This document shows positions 58,880-64,000 of a DNA stretch of 64,000 bases, piece after piece. Source of the stretch: Luzula sylvatica (lineage: Eukaryota > Streptophyta > Magnoliopsida > Poales > Juncaceae); contig OX326959.1 of the NCBI GenBank assembly GCA_946800325.1, positions 30,852,527-30,916,526 of the forward strand, read 5' to 3'. How positions within the stretch are numbered: the stretch's first letter is position 1; each line of letters begins with the position of its first letter. The translations under genes were made by a program, and so were the position numbers. The notes beneath the pieces were generated by a model. That model saw only the letters and a list, made by a program, of their open reading frames with translations. It ran no database searches and was not told the origin of the DNA.

Positions 58880-61212
58880 CTCCAACAGAAAGAAAATTAG
58901 TTTGTGGTTTTCTTCGAAAAATAAAATTAGTTTGTGGTTTTATTCAAAAAAAGAAAATTAGTTTGAGGTTTTCTTCAAAAAAAGAAAATAAGTTTGTGGT
59001 TTTCTCCTAAAAAAGAAAATTAGTTCGTGGTTTTCTACAAAAAAAAAGAAAATTAGTTTGTGGTTTCCTTCAAAAAAAGAAAATCAGTCTGAGGCTTTCT
59101 TCAATAAAAGAAAATTAGTTTGCGGTTTTCTTCAAAAAAAGAAAATTAGTTTGTGGTTTTCTTCGTAAAAAGAAAAATTAGTTTGTGGTTTTCTTCAAAA
59201 AAAGAAAATTAGTTTTTGGTTTTCTTCAAAAAAAGAAAATTAGTTTGTGGTTTTGTTCAAAAATAGAAAATTAGTTTGTGATTTTCTTCAAAAAAATGAA
59301 ATTAATTTGTGGTTTTCTTCAAAAAAAGAAAATTAGTTTGTGGTTTTCTTCAAAAAAAAATAAAATTAGTTTGTGGTTTTCTTAAAAAAAAGAAAAATTA
59401 GTTTGTGGTTTTCTTAAAAAAAAAAAGGAAATTAGTTTGTGGTTTTCTTCAAAAAAAGAAATATGAGTTTGTGGTTTTCTTCAAAAAACAAAATTAGTTT
59501 GCGGTTTTCTTCAAAAAAAGAAAATTAGTTTGTTGTTTTATTCAAAAAAAAAAACTAGTTTGTGGTTTTCTTAAAAAAAAGATAAATTAGTTTGTGGTTT
59601 TCTTCAAAAAAAGAAAATTAGTTTGTGGTTTTCTTCAAAAAAAGAAATTAGTTTGTGTTTTTCTTCAAAAAAAGAAAATATTGTTTGTGTTTTTATTCAA
59701 AAAAAGAAAATTAGTTTGTGGTTTTCTTCTAAAAAAGAATATTAGTTTGTGGATTTCTTCAAAAAAAGAAAAATTAATTTGTGGTTTTCTTCACAAAAAG
59801 AAAATTAGTTTGTGGTTTTCTTCAAAAAAAGAAAAATTAGTTTGTGGTTTTCCAAAAAAAAAAAAATTAGTTCGAAGTTTTCTTCAAAAAAACAAAATTA
59901 ATTTCTGGTTTGCTTCATAAAAAGAAATTTAGTTTGTGGTTTTTCTTAAAAAAAATAAAATAAGTTTGTGGTTCTCTTCAAAAAAAGAAAATTAGTTTGT
60001 GGTTTTCTTCGTAAAAAGAAAAATTAGTTTGTGATTTTCTTCAAAAAAAGAAAATTAGTTTGTGGTTTTCTTCAAAAAAAGATAAATTAGTTTGTGGTTT
60101 TCTTCAAAAAAAGAAAAATTAGTTTGTGGTTTTCTTCAAAAAAGGAATAATTAGTTTGTGGTTTTCTAAAAAAAAAAGAAAATTAGTTCGAGGTTTTCTT
60201 CAAAAAAAGAAAAAATTAGTTTGTGGTTTTCTTCAGAAAAAGAAAAATTAGTTTGTGGTTTTCTAAAAAAAAAATTATTTTCTGGTTTTCTTCAAAAAAA
60301 AAATTAGTTTGTGGTTTTCTTCAAAAAAAAAAATTAGTTTGTGGTTTTCTTCAAAAAAAGAAAAATTAGTTTGTGTTTTTATTCAAAAAAAGAAAATTAG
60401 TTTTTGGTTTTCTTCAAAAAAAGAAAAAATAGTTTGTGGTTTTCTTCAAAAAAAGAAAATTAGTTTGTGATTTTCTTCAAAAAAAGAAAATTATTTCTGG
60501 TTTTCTTCAAAAAAAGAAAATTAGTTTGTGGTTTTCTTCAAAAAAAGAAAAATTAGTTTGTGGTTTTCTAAAAAAAAGAAAAATATTTTGTGGTTTTCTT
60601 CCAAAAAAGAAAATTAGTTTCTGGTTTTCATCAAAAATAGAAAATTAGTTTCTGGTTTTCTTCAAAAATAGAAAATTAGTTTGTGGTTTTCTTCAAAAAA
60701 CGAAAATTAGTTTGTGGTTTTTCTTCAAAGAAAGAAAATTAGTTTGTGGTTTTCTTCAAAAAAAGAAAAAATCAGTTTGCGGTTTTCTAACAAAAAAAAA
60801 ATTAGTTCGAAGTTTTCTTCAAAAAAACAAAATTAATTTCTGGTTTGCTTCAAAAAAAGAAAATTAGTTAGTGGTTTTTCTTCAAAAAAATAAAATAAGT
60901 TTGTGGTTTTCTTCAAAAAAAGAAAAATTAGTTTGTGGTTTTCTTCGTAAAAAGAAAAATTAGTTGGTGATTTTCTTCAAAAAAAGAAAATTAGTTTGTG
61001 GTTTTCTTCAAAAAAAAGAAAATTTGTTTGTGGTGTTCTTCAAAAAAAAAAAAATTAGTTAGTGGTTTTCTAAAAAAAAAAAATTAGTTTGGGGTTTTCT
61101 TCAAAAAAAGAAAAATTAGTTTGTGGTTTTCTTCAAAAATAGAAAATTAGTTTGTGGTTTTCTTCAAAAAAAGAAAATTAGTTTGTGGTTTTCTTCAAAA
61201 AAAGAAAATTAG
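58880..61212 (+). repeat. 2,375-bp higher-order repeat, copy 3 (nearly complete)
   Basis: This copy is almost identical to copy 2. I noticed one extra A in the tract near 61,010. The copy ends near 61,212, where the GTTCGTGG monomer expected before the next CTCCAACAG is replaced by plain consensus monomers. The array then changes to another subfamily. Confidence 0.93.
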
Positions 61213-64000
61213 TTTGTGGTTTTCTTCAAAAAAAGAAAATTAGTTTGTGGTTTTCTTCAAAAAAAAAAAAATTAGTTTTTTGTTTTCTTCAAAAAAAGAA
61301 AATTAGTTTGTGATTTTCTTAAAAAAAAAAAATTAGTTCGAGGTTTTCTTCAAAAAATAGAAAATTAGTTTGTGGTTTTCTTCAAAAAAAGAAAATTAGT
61401 TTGTGGTTTTCTTCAAAAAAAGAAAATTAGTTTGTGTTCTTCTTCAAAAAAAAAAGAAAATTGGTTTGTTGTTTTCTTAAAAAAAAAAAATTAATTTGTT
61501 GTGTTCTTCCAAAATAGAAAATTAGGTTGCGATTTTCTTCAACAAAAGAAAAATTATGTTTGTGCTTTTCTTCAAAAAAAGAAAAATAGTAGGTGGTCAT
61601 CTTCAAAAAAAGAAAATTAGTTTGTGGTTTTCTTCAAAAAAAATAGAAAATTAGTTTGTGGTTTTCTTCAAAAAAAGAAAAATTAGTTTGTGGTTTTCTT
61701 CAAAAAAGGAAAAATTAGTTTGTTGTTTTCTAAAAATAAAAGAAAATTAGTTCGAGATTTTCTTCAAAAAAAAGAAAATTAGTTTGAGGTTTTCTAAAAA
61801 AAAAAAATTATTTTGTGGTCTTCTTCAAAAAAAGAAAATTAGTTTGTGGTTTTCTTAAAAAAAAAGAAAATTAGTTTGTGGTTTTCTTCAAAAAAAGAAA
61901 AATTAGTTTGTGTTTTTATTCAAAAAAAGAAAATTAGTTTTTGGTTTTCTTCAAAAAAAGAAAATTAGTTTGTGGTTTTCTTCAAAAAAAGAAAATTAGT
62001 TTGTGGTTTTCTTCAAAAAGAAAAAATTAGTTCGAGGTTTTCTTCAAAAAAAAAAAATTAGTTTGTGGTTTTCTTCAAAAAAACGAAATTAATTTCTGGT
62101 TTGCTTCAAAAAAAGAAAAATTAGTTTGTGGTTTTTCTTCAAAAAAATAAAATAAGTTTGTGGTTTTCTTCAAAAAAAGAAAATTAGTTTGTGGTTTTCT
62201 CCGTAAAAAAAAAATTAGTTTGTGATTTTCTTCAAAAAAAGAAAATAAGTTTTTGGTTTTCTTCAAAAAAAGAAAATTAGTTTGTGGTTTTCTTCAAAAA
62301 AAGAAAATTAGTTTGTGGTTTTCTTCAAAAAAAGAAAATTAGATTGTGGTTTTCTTCAAAAAAAAAATTAGTTTTTGGTTTTCTTCGTAAAAAAAGAAAA
62401 TTAGTTTGTGGTTTTCTTCAAAAAAAGAAAATTAGTTTGTGGTTTTCTTCGTAAAAAAAGAAAATTAGTTTGTGGTTTTCTTCAAAAAAAGAAAAAAAAT
62501 AGTTCGAGGTTTTCTTCAAAAAAAGAAAATTAGTTTGTGGTTTTCTTCAAAAAAAGAAAATTAGTTTGTGGTTTTCTTCAAAAAGAAAAAATTAGTTCGA
62601 GGTTTTCTTCAAAAAAAAAAAATTAGTTTGTGGTTTTCTTCAAAAAAACGAAATTAATTTCTGGTTTGCTTCAAAAAAAGAAAAATTAGTTTGTGGTTTT
62701 TCTTCAAAAAAATAAAATAAGTTTGTGGTTTTCTTCAAAAAAAGAAAATTAGTTTGTGGTTTTCTCCGTAAAAAGAAAAATTAGTTTGTGATTTTCTTCA
62801 AAAAAAGAAAATAAGTTTTTGGTTTTCTTCAAAAAAAGAAAATTAGTTTGTGGTTTTCTTCAAAAAAAGAAAATTAGTTTGTGGTTTTCTTCAAAAAAAG
62901 AAAATTAGATTGTGGTTTTCTTCAAAAAAAAAATTAGTTTTTGGTTTTCTTCGTAAAAAAAGAAAATTAGTTTGTGGTTTTCTTCAAAAAAAGAAAATTA
63001 GTTTGTGGTTTTCTTCGTAAAAAAAGAAAATTAGTTTGTGGTTTTCTTCAAAAAACGAAAATTAGTTTGTGGTTTTCTTCAAAAAAAGAAAATTAGTTTC
63101 TGGTTTTCTTCGTAAAAAAAGAAAATTAGTTTGTGGTTTTCTTCAAAAAACGAAAATTAGTTTGTGGGTTTCTTCAAAAGAAGAAAATTAGTTTGTGATT
63201 TTTTTCATAAAAAGAAAAATTAGTTTGTGGTTTTCTTCAAAAAAATAAAATTAGTTTGTGGTTTTCTTCAAAAAAAGGATAATTAGTTTGTGGTTTTCTT
63301 AAAAAAAAGAAAACTAGTTTGTGGTTTTCTTCAAAAAAAGAAAATTAGTTTGTGGTTTTCTTCAAAAACAAATTAATTAGTTTGTGGTTTCCTTCAAAAA
63401 AAGAAATATTAGTTTGTGGTTTTTCTTTTTAGTTTGTTGTTTTCTTCAAAAAAAAGAAAAATTAGTTTGTGGTTTTCTAAAAAAAAGAAAATTAGTTTGA
63501 GGTTTTTTCAAAAAAAAGAAAATTAGTTTGTGGTTTTCTTCAAAAAAAGAAAAATTAGTTTGCGGTTTTCTCAAAAAAAGAAAATTAGTTGGTGGTTTTC
63601 TTCAAAAAAAGAAAATTAGTTCGTAGTTTTCTTCAAAAAAAGAAATTTAGTTTGTGGTTTTCTTCAAAAAAAGATAATTAGTTTGTGGTTTTCTTCAAAA
63701 AAAAGAAAATTAGTTTGTGGTTTTCTCCAACAGAAAGAAAATTAGTTTGTGGTTTTCTTCAAAAAAGGAAAAATTAGTTTGTTGTTTTCTAAAAATAAAA
63801 GAAAATTAGTTCGAGGTTTTCTTCAAAAAAAAAGAAAATTAGTTTGAGGTTTTCTAAAAAAAAAAAATTATTTTGTGGTCTTCTTCAAAAAAAGAAAATT
63901 AGTTTGTGGTTTTCTTAAAAAAAAAAAAATTAGTTTGTGGTTTTCTTCAAAAAAAGAAAAATTAGTTTGTGTTTTTATTCAAAAAAAGAAAATTAGTTTT
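61212..64000 (+). repeat. Mixed satellite with 565-bp and 2,059-bp offset duplications
   Basis: About 62,000-62,480 recurs at 62,570-63,040 (AAACGAAATTAATTTC at 62,081 and 62,646; offset 565). About 61,700-61,941 recurs from 63,760 to the window end at an offset of 2,059 (TAAAAATAAAAG following GTTGTTTTC). The second copy runs off the window. Monomers near 61,440-61,610 are among the most altered in the array (AATTATGTTTGTGC, AGTAGGTGGTCATC). Confidence 0.82.

Larger units (their letters stand above)
1..64000 (+). repeat. 31-bp AT-rich satellite array filling the window
   Basis: Every line of the window is built from one monomer: GAAAATTAGTTTGTGG, then TTTTCTTC, then an A-tract usually of seven. 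The consensus has 12 A, 12 T, 5 G and 2 C. The central core TTAGTTTGTGGTTTTCTTC is the most constant part. The A-tract varies from about 4 to 18 and carries most length changes. All monomers share one orientation and I found no inverted block or non-satellite insertion. Variants such as ATTACTTTG, ACTAGTTTG, AATAAGTTTG, TTCGTAAAA, TCCAACAGAAAG and TCCTAAAAAAG recur at fixed places and define higher-order repeats. Such arrays are known from eukaryotic heterochromatin. I do not recognise this satellite as a named family, and its chromosomal location is not visible here. Confidence 0.98.

Noticed and set aside
62075..62266. 63-codon open reading frame on the minus strand
   Set aside because: It is the reverse complement of satellite. 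The minus strand of the consensus has two stops per monomer (TGA and TAA) in different frames, so this is a chance gap caused by indels.
1..64000. CRISPR array
   Set aside because: The period is 31 bp with no unique spacers; consecutive units are copies of each other with substitutions, not repeats separated by different spacers.
1..64000. Telomeric repeat because of the TTAG motif
   Set aside because: TTAG is part of a 31-bp monomer and is not arranged as TTAGG, TTAGGG or TTTAGGG in short tandem units.
1..64000. Centromere identity
   Set aside because: HOR organisation is compatible with a centromere, but no protein-binding or mapping evidence is in the sequence, so location is left open.

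Overview
The whole 64 kb window is one uninterrupted tandem array of a short AT-rich satellite. The monomer is about 31 bp: GAAAATTAGTTTGTGG, then TTTTCTTC, then usually seven A. At that length roughly 2,000 monomers fit. All lie head to tail in the same orientation. I see no unique sequence, transposon, tRNA, rRNA, CRISPR array or credible protein gene. Long homogeneous satellite DNA with nested higher-order repeats (HORs) is typical of eukaryotic nuclear heterochromatin (centromeric, pericentromeric, subtelomeric or a sex/B chromosome). The species cannot be told from this sequence, and the consensus monomer is only about 23% GC (7 of 31 bases).

Layout. Positions 1-6,100 hold relatively scrambled monomers with degraded local duplications (about 1.6-1.8 kb and 630 bp). 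Positions 6,100-25,660 hold a family marked by a 6-bp insertion (ATTAGAATTAG) and by hairpin-forming monomers; large blocks recur at offsets of 5,367/5,336, 8,224 and 2,888 bp. Positions 25,660-46,950 are dominated by a 3.117 kb HOR (about 100 monomers; starts at 28,956, 32,074, 35,191, 38,306 and again at 44,932). The 5.3 kb block starting at 25,660 recurs from 41,660 at an offset of 15.97 kb, so a much larger segment was duplicated with HOR copies inside it. Positions 46,969-51,600 carry a 2,042 bp repeat with a nested 658 bp repeat. Positions 51,600-54,160 are a mosaic of a partial 3.1 kb HOR and other pieces. Positions 54,161-61,212 are three copies of a 2,375 bp HOR, the last two almost identical. 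Positions 61,212-64,000 are mixed monomers with 565 bp and 2,059 bp offset duplications, the latter running off the end.

How it works together. Nothing here supports a pathway. The interest lies in the hierarchy of amplification (monomer, short modules, HOR, duplication of HOR blocks), in single-monomer (about 31 bp) losses between otherwise matching copies, and in properties of the monomer: A-tracts phased at close to three helical turns, a conserved core containing TGTGGTTT, no CG or CHG in the consensus, and a possible small hairpin in each + strand transcript unit. Open reading frames of 60-155 codons exist but are by-products of a 31-bp period read in three rotating frames.
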